From a virus, in IMG/VR virus record IMGVR_UViG_3300027708_000025, positions 86,108-150,107 of that record: 64,000 nucleotides of DNA; one strand, given 5' to 3'. Positions 6,765 to 14,199 of this stretch are shown piece after piece. Numbering within the stretch: the stretch's first letter is position 1; every line of letters starts with the position of its first letter. The position numbers were made by a program, and so were the translations under genes. The notes below the pieces were generated by a model. The model worked only from the letters and a program-made list of their open reading frames with translations. It was not told the DNA's origin and made no database searches.

Positions 6765-7699
6765 TTGAATTCACAGTCAACCATTACTTCGGTTAAGAAA
6801 GCGACAAAGTTGATTTCTTGGTCAACGACAAATGCAGACTTGTATTGATAGTCAGCAAGCAATAGAACCATACGTGGAATAGAATCGGGTTTCAAACATT
6901 CGTTGCTATTGTCAAAGATTCGTTTGAATAATACTGATGGTTCATTGTCTAGATTTTCTGCAACCCACTTACGCATACCCGTGAAGTCTTTTGCTTTCAA
7001 TCTTTCAACCAATGTCTTGAAATTGTCACTTGAGATATTTGCAAGAATTCCAGTATCAATCTTACCCGTAGCAGAGTAACGTTGCAGTTCATTGAGAACA
7101 CGCCTCCAATCAGGAAAGTGTTTCATAATAAGTTCAGCAACAACTTTTTCTTCAAACTCTACATTTTCTTTTTGCAGAATGCCAGTCATGCGTTTCATAA
7201 AACGACCAGCAAGTTTTGGCTTGTCTGCGGCGTTTATCTTAAATTGTACAACAGAGCACCGGCTATGAAGTGGGGCGATGATACGATTAAGAAAGTTGCA
7301 AGTAAGGATAAAACCACAGTTAGCAGAAAACTCTTCCATGAAGTTCCTGAGTGCGGGTTGAGTAGATTGAGGGTTAAGGTAATCAGCCTCATCAAGTATG
7401 ACATATTTTCTTCCACCAGAGAATGATACAGTTGATGCAAAGTTTTTAATTTCATTGCGTAGCGTATCAATGTTGCCGTTCATTGATCCATTGATAACAA
7501 TATAATTACATCCAAGTTCTTCAAGCATAGCCTTTGCGATAGTAGTTTTACCTACACCAGGACCGCCTGTAAGAATTAGATTGGGTACGTTCTTTTGCTC
7601 AACGAATTGTTGGAACGTAGCCTTTAAGTCTGCTGGAAGAATTGTGTCTTCAACAGTTTTTGGTCGATACTTCTCGACCCACAAAAAATCTTGTAGCAT
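6761..7699 (-). CDS. 44: clamp loader large subunit (T4 gp44-like AAA+ ATPase)
   Basis: This 312-residue AAA+ ATPase has a Walker A GGPGVGKT (residues 45-52), a DEAD Walker B (103-106) and an SRC sensor/arginine-finger motif (146-148). It starts with the clamp-loader hallmark WVEKYRP. It hydrolyses ATP to open the gp45 clamp. The start at 7699 is preceded by AAGGTG. A terminator hairpin separates it from dsbA. Confidence 0.96.
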   Translation of the reverse strand: MLQDFLWVEKYRPKTVEDTILPADLKATFQQFVEQKNVPNLILTGGPGVGKTTIAKAMLEELGCNYIVINGSMNGNIDTLRNEIKNFASTVSFSGGRKYVILDEADYLNPQSTQPALRNFMEEFSANCGFILTCNFLNRIIAPLHSRCSVVQFKINAADKPKLAGRFMKRMTGILQKENVEFEEKVVAELIMKHFPDWRRVLNELQRYSATGKIDTGILANISSDNFKTLVERLKAKDFTGMRKWVAENLDNEPSVLFKRIFDNSNECLKPDSIPRMVLLLADYQYKSAFVVDQEINFVAFLTEVMVDCEFK

Positions 7700-7719
7700 G
7701 TGTTCACCTTATCATAACA

Positions 7720-7752
7720 TAAAAATATATTCTAACACATTGCATGTTAGAA
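7720..7752 (-). terminator. terminator between dsbA and gene 44
   Basis: An 8-bp stem TTCTAACA/TGTTAGAA with a 7-nt loop (7730-7752) is followed on the minus strand by TATATTTTTA. The U tract is interrupted and the stem is AT-rich, so termination may be partial and clamp-loader genes may be reached by readthrough. Confidence 0.55.
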
Positions 7753-7764
7753 TGCAAGCGAGTG

Positions 7765-8028
7765 TTACTTAGCCACACTCTCATAGAGGGTCTCAACATC
7801 ATCTTGTTCTTGTTGGACCTCGGTGAAGTTTTGTTTGTGATAAATCTTTGCAAGTTTGCGAGTATACTTTTTAGGCAACTCAAATTTATCTTCCACGCTA
7901 GTAAGAATGTCTTTAATCAAATCACGTTCTGCTTCAATGCGAGTAAGTGAGTTTGAAATTTCAACAAGTGCATCCAGAATCTTTTTACGATCCTCTGGAG
8001 AAGACGGAACAATTACGTTACTACTCAT
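7765..8028 (-). CDS. dsbA: DsbA-like double-stranded DNA-binding protein
   Basis: The start at ATG 8028 is chosen because it lies a few bases after the gene 45 stop and gives an 87-residue protein. T4 DsbA has 89 residues. A longer in-frame extension to 8136 would overlap gene 45. The C-terminal half, with LIKDIL, a central LAKIYHKQN segment and a final VETLYESVAK, resembles T4 DsbA, a late-promoter-region DNA-binding protein. The N-terminal half is a charged helix. Location between genes 45 and 44 differs from T4, where dsbA follows gene 33. Confidence 0.7.
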   Translation of the reverse strand: MSSNVIVPSSPEDRKKILDALVEISNSLTRIEAERDLIKDILTSVEDKFELPKKYTRKLAKIYHKQNFTEVQQEQDDVETLYESVAK

Positions 8029-8032
8029 TATA

Positions 8033-8704
8033 TTAACCTTCGTACTTAGAGCCAGCTTCAGTAGCAATCCAATATTCAATTTGGTCAGTCGCATGTTTGA
8101 AATGCGAAATGCCTTTAGATGAAATAGATACATCATATGTACCTGGAACCATCTTAAGATTTTCTGTATTGAAAATCATTTTGAAATTAGATGTAGTCTC
8201 ACCAACTTTAATTGAGAAGTTGTCAGACTCATCATTCTTAACATCTAGTGCAGAGATAGAGATTTCAGTACCATCACCAACAACAGCAATGTTTGGAAGA
8301 CCCAAGATACCAGACAACTTCAATACTTGATTCATATCGTCTTTTGTCAGTTTGAAATTCACTTCGGAGTTTTCAACCTTGATCTCTTTTGCTGGTGGTG
8401 CAACAATCATAGATTCATCAGCAAGTCCGTATGTAGTTTTAGATGTGCCAGATTTAACTGTAAGATTATTTGCATCAGTATTGATAACAATTTCTGGATC
8501 AGTTAAAGAACTGCAAAGAGAAAGGAATCGATTCAAGTCATAAATGACAAAATCTTTTTCAAATGTTTCTGTTACAGTTGCTTTGCCTAGTACGTTCTGT
8601 CCTTTGGAGATAGTTCGCACTACAGAGCCTTCTTTGAATTGCATACCAGCATTAATGGTTGCAAAGTTTTTGAGAACGTTAATTGTTGATTCGCTTAATT
8701 TCAT
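8033..8704 (-). CDS. 45: sliding clamp (T4 gp45-like)
   Basis: The 223-residue product matches the trimeric gp45 clamp: KLSESTINVLKNFATIN at the N-terminus, the FLSLCSSLTDPEI segment, GLPNIAVVGDG and a C-terminal YWIATEA. It is the processivity factor for gp43 and a co-activator of late transcription with gp55. The start at 8704 has an AAGGA site 8 nt upstream. The in-frame ATG at 8719 has none. The start region overlaps the upstream DUF3310 gene by 26 nt, and a sigma70-type promoter lies inside that gene. Confidence 0.95.
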   Translation of the reverse strand: MKLSESTINVLKNFATINAGMQFKEGSVVRTISKGQNVLGKATVTETFEKDFVIYDLNRFLSLCSSLTDPEIVINTDANNLTVKSGTSKTTYGLADESMIVAPPAKEIKVENSEVNFKLTKDDMNQVLKLSGILGLPNIAVVGDGTEISISALDVKNDESDNFSIKVGETTSNFKMIFNTENLKMVPGTYDVSISSKGISHFKHATDQIEYWIATEAGSKYEG

Positions 8705-8978
8705 TTTGTTTTCCTTCATTCAAGTCGTGTACGTGTAGCATGATTATAGCATAGTGTAAAATTTTTAGCAAGTCTTTACGATTTCGTCCGTCTTTCTTGC
8801 CATATCTTTGTGCATATTTCAGCACATTCCCAATACAGAATCCTTCACCATGTCCACCATCAATGATGAATTCTGTTGCTTGAAATTTGTCACGGGAATA
8901 ATGTTGCCCGTATGTTGAGTCAATGTAAGACTTCAATTCTGTTAAAGTCTTATCTTCATTGTATCGATAATCCGTCAT
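8679..8978 (-). CDS. DUF3310 family protein
   Basis: This 99-residue protein carries the DUF3310 signature FCIGNVLKYAQRYGKKDGRNRKDLLKILHYAIIML at about residues 46-80. The family is common in phages and is sometimes labelled a nucleotide-kinase-like protein, although no activity is established. ATG 8978 overlaps the glycosyltransferase stop (ATGA). Confidence 0.85.
   Translation of the reverse strand: MTDYRYNEDKTLTELKSYIDSTYGQHYSRDKFQATEFIIDGGHGEGFCIGNVLKYAQRYGKKDGRNRKDLLKILHYAIIMLHVHDLNEGKQNEIKRINN
8743..8771 (-). promoter_or_regulatory. sigma70-type promoter for gene 45 (TTGCTA-17-TATAAT)
   Basis: A perfect -10 TATAAT (8748-8743) lies 17 bp from a partial -35 TTGCTA (8771-8766). It is embedded in the coding sequence of the DUF3310 gene, about 40 nt upstream of gene 45. 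Confidence 0.6.
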
Positions 8979-9832
8979 TTTAAATCCGAATCACCACGCT
9001 TCATAACATCATCACCAGCAGTAGGTGAAACATTAATAGATGCAAGTGCTTGCAAAGAACCACCAAAGATATAACTACCAGCGTGTTTCAAACGCAACCA
9101 TGGAAGCAACCATACCTTACCACCAGCCTTACGCATCCATTGGCAGAACATGTAATCTTCTGATAGATAGCGTTTTGTGTCTGGACAAATAACGCAATCA
9201 AAGTAAGCCATGATTTCTCTGCTACCATCAAAGTTTGCGGTACGCACATGATCTGGTTTATAACTTTGTGCTGGAAACGCTTTGTCGTATTTTTCAAGTC
9301 CGTCACGGGTAATGAGCATGAAGCCAGTACCGCTTTCTTTCACTTCAACTGGTTCGTCAACTCTGAATTTAGTTACACCATCTGCTGGATTGAAAACAAA
9401 GTCGCCAACAAATTCTTCCAAATTATTTGGATTCTGATCTGCATAGCCTTTGTCAACTGCAACTTTAATCTTCTCCCAAGAAATTGCTTTCTTTGGATAT
9501 GGACCACAAACAACATCCATGTCATCACGGGTTGCCGCAAAGTGCATCATAACCAAAACATCCTGCGCCTCAAAATGAATATCACTATCAATAAAAATCA
9601 TGTAGTCCATACCACTTCGGACAAATTCATCTGTTAGATAATTTCTAGCACGTTGCACTAGTGATTCATTAAAGATAAAAAATAGTTTTGCTTCAATACC
9701 ATATTTGGTACAAAGAATCATAAGGTCTGTGATTGCCTTAGTATACGAACCATGACATTGCCCACCATACATTGGGGTTGCGACAAAAAGTTTTTTGGTT
9801 CTTAGTTTTTGAATATCAATTTCAAATTGCAT
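8975..9832 (-). CDS. GT-A type glycosyltransferase-like protein
   Basis: The 285-residue product reads as a small cytoplasmic GT-A glycosyltransferase. The N-terminus KLFVATPMYGGQCHGSYTKAITDLM is the nucleotide-sugar binding strand-loop. A DSD metal-binding motif (FIDSDIHF) sits near residue 93. A later CPDTKRYLSEDYMFCQWMRKAG segment matches the acceptor region, with SEDYMFC resembling the ED base motif of family-2-like enzymes. No membrane segments are seen. Likely targets are modified phage DNA bases or virion glycans; the sequence does not decide. It begins the transcription unit driven by the promoter at 9865-9893 and runs into DUF3310 and gene 45. Confidence 0.8.
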   Translation of the reverse strand: MQFEIDIQKLRTKKLFVATPMYGGQCHGSYTKAITDLMILCTKYGIEAKLFFIFNESLVQRARNYLTDEFVRSGMDYMIFIDSDIHFEAQDVLVMMHFAATRDDMDVVCGPYPKKAISWEKIKVAVDKGYADQNPNNLEEFVGDFVFNPADGVTKFRVDEPVEVKESGTGFMLITRDGLEKYDKAFPAQSYKPDHVRTANFDGSREIMAYFDCVICPDTKRYLSEDYMFCQWMRKAGGKVWLLPWLRLKHAGSYIFGGSLQALASINVSPTAGDDVMKRGDSDLK

Positions 9833-9864
9833 AATCTCTCCATGTTTAATAAAATTATCTCACT

Positions 9865-9893
9865 ATTATATATAAAAAAAGAGGCTACGTCAA
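9865..9893 (-). promoter_or_regulatory. sigma70-type promoter (TTGACG-17-TATAAT)
   Basis: The -35 TTGACG (9893-9888) and -10 TATAAT (9870-9865) are 17 bp apart on the minus strand, upstream of the glycosyltransferase. The TTGAC of the -35 box is the loop of the preceding terminator hairpin. Confidence 0.75.
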
Positions 9894-9902
9894 GTAGCCT
9901 CT
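9873..9902 (-). terminator. Rho-independent terminator of the cobS-like gene
   Basis: A perfect 9-bp stem AGAGGCTAC/GTAGCCTCT with loop TTGAC (9880-9902) is followed by seven U. The loop doubles as the -35 box of the next promoter, giving a compact terminator-promoter cassette. Confidence 0.9.
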
Positions 9903-9924
9903 AAGGCATTACTGCCAAGGAGAT

Positions 9925-11112
9925 TTAGAAAGGAACTTCATCCTTATTTGATTCAGACTTCACTTCCGCAGTTGGATCAATACCAGCATCAATTTTGCTG
10001 TACAAGTCAAGAAATGCAGTCTTTGTTTCGCCATCAAAACGATTGATACAATATTTGATTGCATCCATTTTATCATTGAAGATAGTGTATGCCTCGGCAA
10101 TGTGAGACAAACGGCGAGTGGAAATCAATTCATCAATTGCACCTTCTTCAAATGTCTTACGAATGATATCAGCCCACTTCACAAGATTTTCTGCGAATGC
10201 TTTATCGTTGATACCAAGACTGTCAAACAGTTTAGTCAAAATCTTAGTTTCAACTTTAGTGTCAGGATATTCCTGTTCAACTGTAATTGGGAAACGCTCA
10301 AGGAACGCATCATCAAGAATTGTTGCCGCCATGTAGCGACCAGTCTCATCACCTTTACCTTTGGTGTTTGCAGTAGCGATAATATTGAAACCTGTAATTG
10401 GTTCAACAAATTCACCAGTTTTCTTAACGAACAAACCTTTGCCTTCAAGTACACCTTGCAAGCACATTAGTTTATTTGAACCACGATCAATTTCATCAAG
10501 AATCAAAACGGCACCAGACTTCATTGCTTGAACAACTGGACCATCAAACCACTTTGTCTCTCCGTCAATCAAACGGAAGCCACCAATCAAATCATCTTCA
10601 TCAGTCTCAGGTGAAATATTTACACGGAGACATTCAACTTTCAATTGGGCACATGCTTGTTCAACCATGAAAGTCTTGCCGTTGCCAGAGAGACCAGAAA
10701 CGAATACTGGATAAAATTTCTTTGATGCAACAATACGTTTCATGTTGTCAAAGAATCCAAAAGGAACATATAATGAATTCACTTTGGGAATAATTGCGCC
10801 TTCTTGCATACGTGCAACGGAAGACATTTTTGCTACCGCTTTTGCAACAGGAGCCATAATGGGTTCAGAGATTGGCATGGAAGAAACTGGATTGGATTTG
10901 ACTAGTGCAAGACCAGCCATGTTAACATTAAATTCTTGGAGAGGCAATTGATACTTGCCACGTCCAACTCGGTACTGATCGGCTTCAAGCCAGAACTGGC
11001 GTTTGGTGCCAGTTTCTTCAGAAAGTGTTACCAATTGCTGACGGGTTACAACTTCACCAAAACGTTTTGCGGCTTCGGTAACAAATGCAACTTTTTCACT
11101 TTGCGTAATCAT
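9925..11112 (-). CDS. cobS: MoxR/CobS-like AAA+ ATPase
   Basis: This 395-residue AAA+ ATPase has a Walker A GLSGNGKT (140-147), a Walker B LILDEID (203-209) and sensor region FNIIATANTKGKGD. It belongs to the MoxR/CobS branch and matches the protein annotated cobS in many marine T4-like phages. In bacteria, CobS with CobT forms part of cobaltochelatase. In phages that role is unproven, because the metal-binding CobN is normally absent. The first 110 residues form a variable N-terminal domain, different from bacterial CobS. It is encoded just downstream of a VWA partner, the usual arrangement of MoxR-VWA pairs. It has its own promoter at 11156-11184. Confidence 0.9.
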   Translation of the reverse strand: MITQSEKVAFVTEAAKRFGEVVTRQQLVTLSEETGTKRQFWLEADQYRVGRGKYQLPLQEFNVNMAGLALVKSNPVSSMPISEPIMAPVAKAVAKMSSVARMQEGAIIPKVNSLYVPFGFFDNMKRIVASKKFYPVFVSGLSGNGKTFMVEQACAQLKVECLRVNISPETDEDDLIGGFRLIDGETKWFDGPVVQAMKSGAVLILDEIDRGSNKLMCLQGVLEGKGLFVKKTGEFVEPITGFNIIATANTKGKGDETGRYMAATILDDAFLERFPITVEQEYPDTKVETKILTKLFDSLGINDKAFAENLVKWADIIRKTFEEGAIDELISTRRLSHIAEAYTIFNDKMDAIKYCINRFDGETKTAFLDLYSKIDAGIDPTAEVKSESNKDEVPF

Positions 11113-11155
11113 AATATAATTTGCCTTTCAGTTAAAAATCAATTTCAATACTAGT

Positions 11156-11184
11156 AGTATAACAGAATATTTATGGCAAGTCAA
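11156..11184 (-). promoter_or_regulatory. sigma70-type promoter (TTGACT-17-TATACT) for cobS-like gene
   Basis: The -35 TTGACT (11184-11179) and -10 TATACT (11161-11156) are 17 bp apart on the minus strand. The spacer contains CATAAATA (11175-11168), a late-promoter-like octamer, so the gene may be read both early and late. Confidence 0.7.
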
Positions 11185-11215
11185 GGGTTACTTTGACTGT
11201 TGTTTTTATACAACA

Positions 11216-13408
11216 TCAAGCAATTTCCTTGATTACCTTAGAGAGAAGAACACGATTAGTCAAACGGTTTTGGTTCATCTTTAAGAATGCACCTTTCAAC
11301 TTACGTGCAGAAACATCTTTGGTATCACCAAGAATATCATCTAACGAATCATCATCGGTAGTCAAATCATTACCACCAGGGATTAAGAAGTACTCAGAGT
11401 ATCCATATCCGTTGACAGAGAAAAACTTTTCGTTACGGAATTGCTTGTATCCATCATCCGTCATTATCATGTTGAAACGTGACATTGCATTTTGAAAATA
11501 ACGTTTGCTTTTTGGCAGGATGTAGAATCCAATCAAATTGCAACCAGTACGATCTTTTAGAATTTGCAATAACGTTGGCGTCACACCTTTGTCACTCACA
11601 CGATAAGTTTTTGCAGAATCTTTATCTTCAACATAAGATACTGAACGGAAGTCAGAAGGTCCGATTCTAGTACCACGGCAATCGGCGGATGAAGTCCACA
11701 ATGTAGTACTGTCTTCTCCGTCTGTCAAAAAGATAACATTCACAATTTCAGAGCGAGTACGTTTACGGAAATCATTCACAACATTAGATGCTACTTGAAT
11801 TGTCGCATTCAACGGAGTGCCACCAAGACCCATATCATTACGGATATAATTGGACTTGTAATTTCTGCGGTGCTGTACATAAGGTTGATATGCCTCAGCC
11901 ACTTGCAACAAATCATTTGCAAATTTACGATATGTTTGGTTTTTCATACTGCTGGACAAAATGTTCAACAAAGAAAAATAGTCAATGTCTAATTGATTTT
12001 CTTCAATATCTACAGGAGAATCAACTGGCATATCTTTTAGTTTCTTTGGATACTGAGTACTGAAAGCATAAACATCAAACGGAATATTCACTTTGCGGCA
12101 GAACGTTGACATTGTAATTAACTGTTCAATCGTACCAGACATATTGTCAGCCATTGAACCAGACCAATCAATGAACATTACAATACCATGATTCTTACCA
12201 TCAGCAACGGCACCAATCTTACGGAAGATATCGTCATTGAATTTGTAAGTATGCAATTTGTTAGTGTCAAGTGTACCAGTATCGGAGACTGTTACACGGC
12301 GCAACTCAGCCGCTTTCTTTTTCATTTCAAATTCTTTTATAAGATATGCAATAGCATTCTTATTCTTGGATTCAAATTTAGTCAATAGAGTAGCATCATA
12401 ACGCTCATGCACTTCCAACTCAGGATCATCGTAAAAGTTATCTTCAAAGAACTTCAATTCTTTAAAAGGAACAATATAATTTTTCAAATCAATTTTCTTT
12501 TGACTTGCAATCTTGCCAACATAAATTTCTTTTGTTTCTGCAAGACCTTTCAATGCTTGTTGAAATTTTTCATCTGTTACAGATTTAACTTCATCACCAT
12601 ACACCTTTAACTCATTAGGCATAGTATTTTCAAACGTGGGTTCGTTAGAATACCCATTGTCAAAGCGGTCTTCGGATTCATAATCGTCATCATCTTCACC
12701 GTCATCGGAGCCAGAACTGTTTGGATTTTTGTCTTCATAGTCTTCGGTATCATCACCAAAGCCATCTTCAGTATCAAACTCTTCATCATCAAATTCGCCA
12801 TTTTCTTTGCGTTTTTGAAATTCTTCTTTAGCCTCTTGACGTTTTTGTTCTAACTCTGCTTTGCAAAATTCATACAAACGTTCGGTGATATCTTTCACTT
12901 GCTCAAACGAATCTGCCGTTTCAACTTCTTTAACATACAGCATTTCTTCAGCATTGAATTTAATGCCTGCAATAGCACCAAGTTTAAAATGTAAATTGAT
13001 TCTATCAATCAACATCATTGCGTTTACATCTTGACCTTTGATGCCAAAGAAGTCACGTTCAGTAAATTGACGATAAGCAATAGCCATTGGTTTACGCAAA
13101 CCTGGATATCTGTCTTTCATTCTACGTTCAATACGTGCATCTTCAATCACATTCAAGAATGTAGAAAATGCAGAACCACCAGCCTTAGCGGCATCAACAT
13201 ATGATTGTGGTGTGTCTAATGCGTGACCCACTTCATGCCCGACCAAAAGGTCTGTCATTTCAGGTGTGGTGTCGTTCATAATGGGAAGAGTAAGACGGCG
13301 ATTGACGATATCAAATGATGCAGTTTGCACCTTGCGATATTCTACCGAAATATTTTCTGTAGCAAGTAACTTTGCTAGAGTGGATTTTGAAAGTTGTGTA
13401 TTAAGCAT
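11216..13408 (-). CDS. cobT: CobT-like protein: HExxH domain, acidic linker, VWA domain
   Basis: The 730-residue protein has an HEVGH motif (residues 58-62) with a following acidic/aromatic helix, the signature of a zinc metallopeptidase-like fold. A very acidic linker spans residues 205-250. A von Willebrand A domain lies at about 405-600 with MIDAS motif DWSGS (414-418) and a later TDGED. This is the CobT/VWA layout, in which the acidic stretch separates the N-terminal part from the metal-ion-dependent adhesion site. It is paired with the AAA+ ATPase downstream. The pair probably remodels or inserts metal into a protein target. Calling it cobalt chelation would go beyond the evidence. Confidence 0.85.
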   Translation of the reverse strand: MLNTQLSKSTLAKLLATENISVEYRKVQTASFDIVNRRLTLPIMNDTTPEMTDLLVGHEVGHALDTPQSYVDAAKAGGSAFSTFLNVIEDARIERRMKDRYPGLRKPMAIAYRQFTERDFFGIKGQDVNAMMLIDRINLHFKLGAIAGIKFNAEEMLYVKEVETADSFEQVKDITERLYEFCKAELEQKRQEAKEEFQKRKENGEFDDEEFDTEDGFGDDTEDYEDKNPNSSGSDDGEDDDDYESEDRFDNGYSNEPTFENTMPNELKVYGDEVKSVTDEKFQQALKGLAETKEIYVGKIASQKKIDLKNYIVPFKELKFFEDNFYDDPELEVHERYDATLLTKFESKNKNAIAYLIKEFEMKKKAAELRRVTVSDTGTLDTNKLHTYKFNDDIFRKIGAVADGKNHGIVMFIDWSGSMADNMSGTIEQLITMSTFCRKVNIPFDVYAFSTQYPKKLKDMPVDSPVDIEENQLDIDYFSLLNILSSSMKNQTYRKFANDLLQVAEAYQPYVQHRRNYKSNYIRNDMGLGGTPLNATIQVASNVVNDFRKRTRSEIVNVIFLTDGEDSTTLWTSSADCRGTRIGPSDFRSVSYVEDKDSAKTYRVSDKGVTPTLLQILKDRTGCNLIGFYILPKSKRYFQNAMSRFNMIMTDDGYKQFRNEKFFSVNGYGYSEYFLIPGGNDLTTDDDSLDDILGDTKDVSARKLKGAFLKMNQNRLTNRVLLSKVIKEIA

Positions 13409-13414
13409 GTATGT

Positions 13415-13443
13415 ATCTTAACTCAAGTGGATTGAAATGTCAA
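13415..13443 (-). promoter_or_regulatory. sigma70-type promoter (TTGACA-17-TAAGAT) for cobT-like gene
   Basis: The -35 TTGACA (13443-13438) and -10 TAAGAT (13420-13415) are 17 bp apart. The TGA stop codon of the 13440-14042 gene is inside the -35 box. Confidence 0.6.
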
Positions 13444-14042
13444 GCTGTTTCTGCCACAGGTTGTTGTATTATTGCAACAATCTTTGGACGGATGATAACT
13501 GTCTGTGGAACTTCAATGTCGTTTTGTTTATAGTAGCGGTGCATTTTTACAGTAGCGGTAATTGTTGCAGTTTCACCTTCGGCAGGGAAATCTGCATTGC
13601 CGCTGAAGACAAGTACATTGCCATCGGTATCTTCACAGATACGGAGAAGACTTCTGCCAGAATCAGCCCAGTAGAATTTGGGGCGGTCAACTACAATTGC
13701 TTTTTTAACTGTTAGAGTAACAGTAATCTTTTTCTTTTCGGTGCCAATGAATGTACGGGTTGCGTTTTTGGTAGCCGCTTGTGCAGTCCATTGTGCTTTG
13801 CGTTCGGCAAAGGTTGCGATAGACTTACGTACAGCAAGGACTTGTTTTTCTGTCAACTTGCCATAACTGTTCAACGAACCAAGAAGGTTTGAGTAGAACG
13901 AATTCTTCTCAGAATTAGAAATAAGGAACTGGACGATATCGCCAGCATCGGAATACGTTTTATAGAACGTTTTGGTGGCATTGTTTATGATGTTCCGCTT
14001 GATGGCGGCATTATAAGCGCAAGGGTGTTCAATGTGTGACAT
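13440..14042 (-). CDS. hypothetical protein, 200 aa, C-terminal beta-rich domain
   Basis: This gene has its own promoter (14074-14101) and an AGAGGA ribosome-binding site. The first 100 residues are helical with polar patches. Residues 100-190 alternate hydrophobic and polar residues in strands (ITVTLTVKKAIVV, RSLLRICEDTDGNVLVFSGN, ATITATVKMHRYY), consistent with a small beta-barrel such as an OB-like fold, which would suggest nucleic-acid binding. No firm family is recognised. It directly precedes the CobT/CobS-like pair but is transcribed from a separate promoter. Confidence 0.6.
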   Translation of the reverse strand: MSHIEHPCAYNAAIKRNIINNATKTFYKTYSDAGDIVQFLISNSEKNSFYSNLLGSLNSYGKLTEKQVLAVRKSIATFAERKAQWTAQAATKNATRTFIGTEKKKITVTLTVKKAIVVDRPKFYWADSGRSLLRICEDTDGNVLVFSGNADFPAEGETATITATVKMHRYYKQNDIEVPQTVIIRPKIVAIIQQPVAETA

Positions 14043-14073
14043 AAATTCCTCTGTAATCTCAATCTATATATAG

Positions 14074-14101
14074 AGTATAGCACAGTAGGAACAGAAGTCA
14101 A
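14074..14101 (-). promoter_or_regulatory. sigma70-type promoter (TTGACT-16-TATACT)
   Basis: The -35 TTGACT (14101-14096) and -10 TATACT (14079-14074) are 16 bp apart on the minus strand. About 31 nt separate the -10 box from ATG 14042. The 50 nt between this promoter and the terminator (14102-14149) hold no other gene. Confidence 0.7.
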
Positions 14102-14144
14102 CAACTATTTTACGTAGTGTAGCACTAAAACAACACATTTGTGT

Positions 14145-14187
14145 AAAATAAAGGGCTTTTCCTTAAAAGAACAGGAAAAAACCCTTT
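14145..14187 (-). terminator. Rho-independent terminator of the methyltransferase operon
   Basis: A long stem AAAGGG...CCT / AGG...CCCTTT (14150-14187) with an 8-10 nt loop is followed by ATTTTA on the minus strand, 12 nt after the methyltransferase stop. It closes the large accessory operon. Confidence 0.8.
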
Positions 14188-14199
14188 AGAATCAACAAG

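Noticed and set aside
8033-8719. Upstream start of gene 45 at 8719
   Set aside because: No ribosome-binding site precedes it, while the ATG at 8704 has AAGGA.
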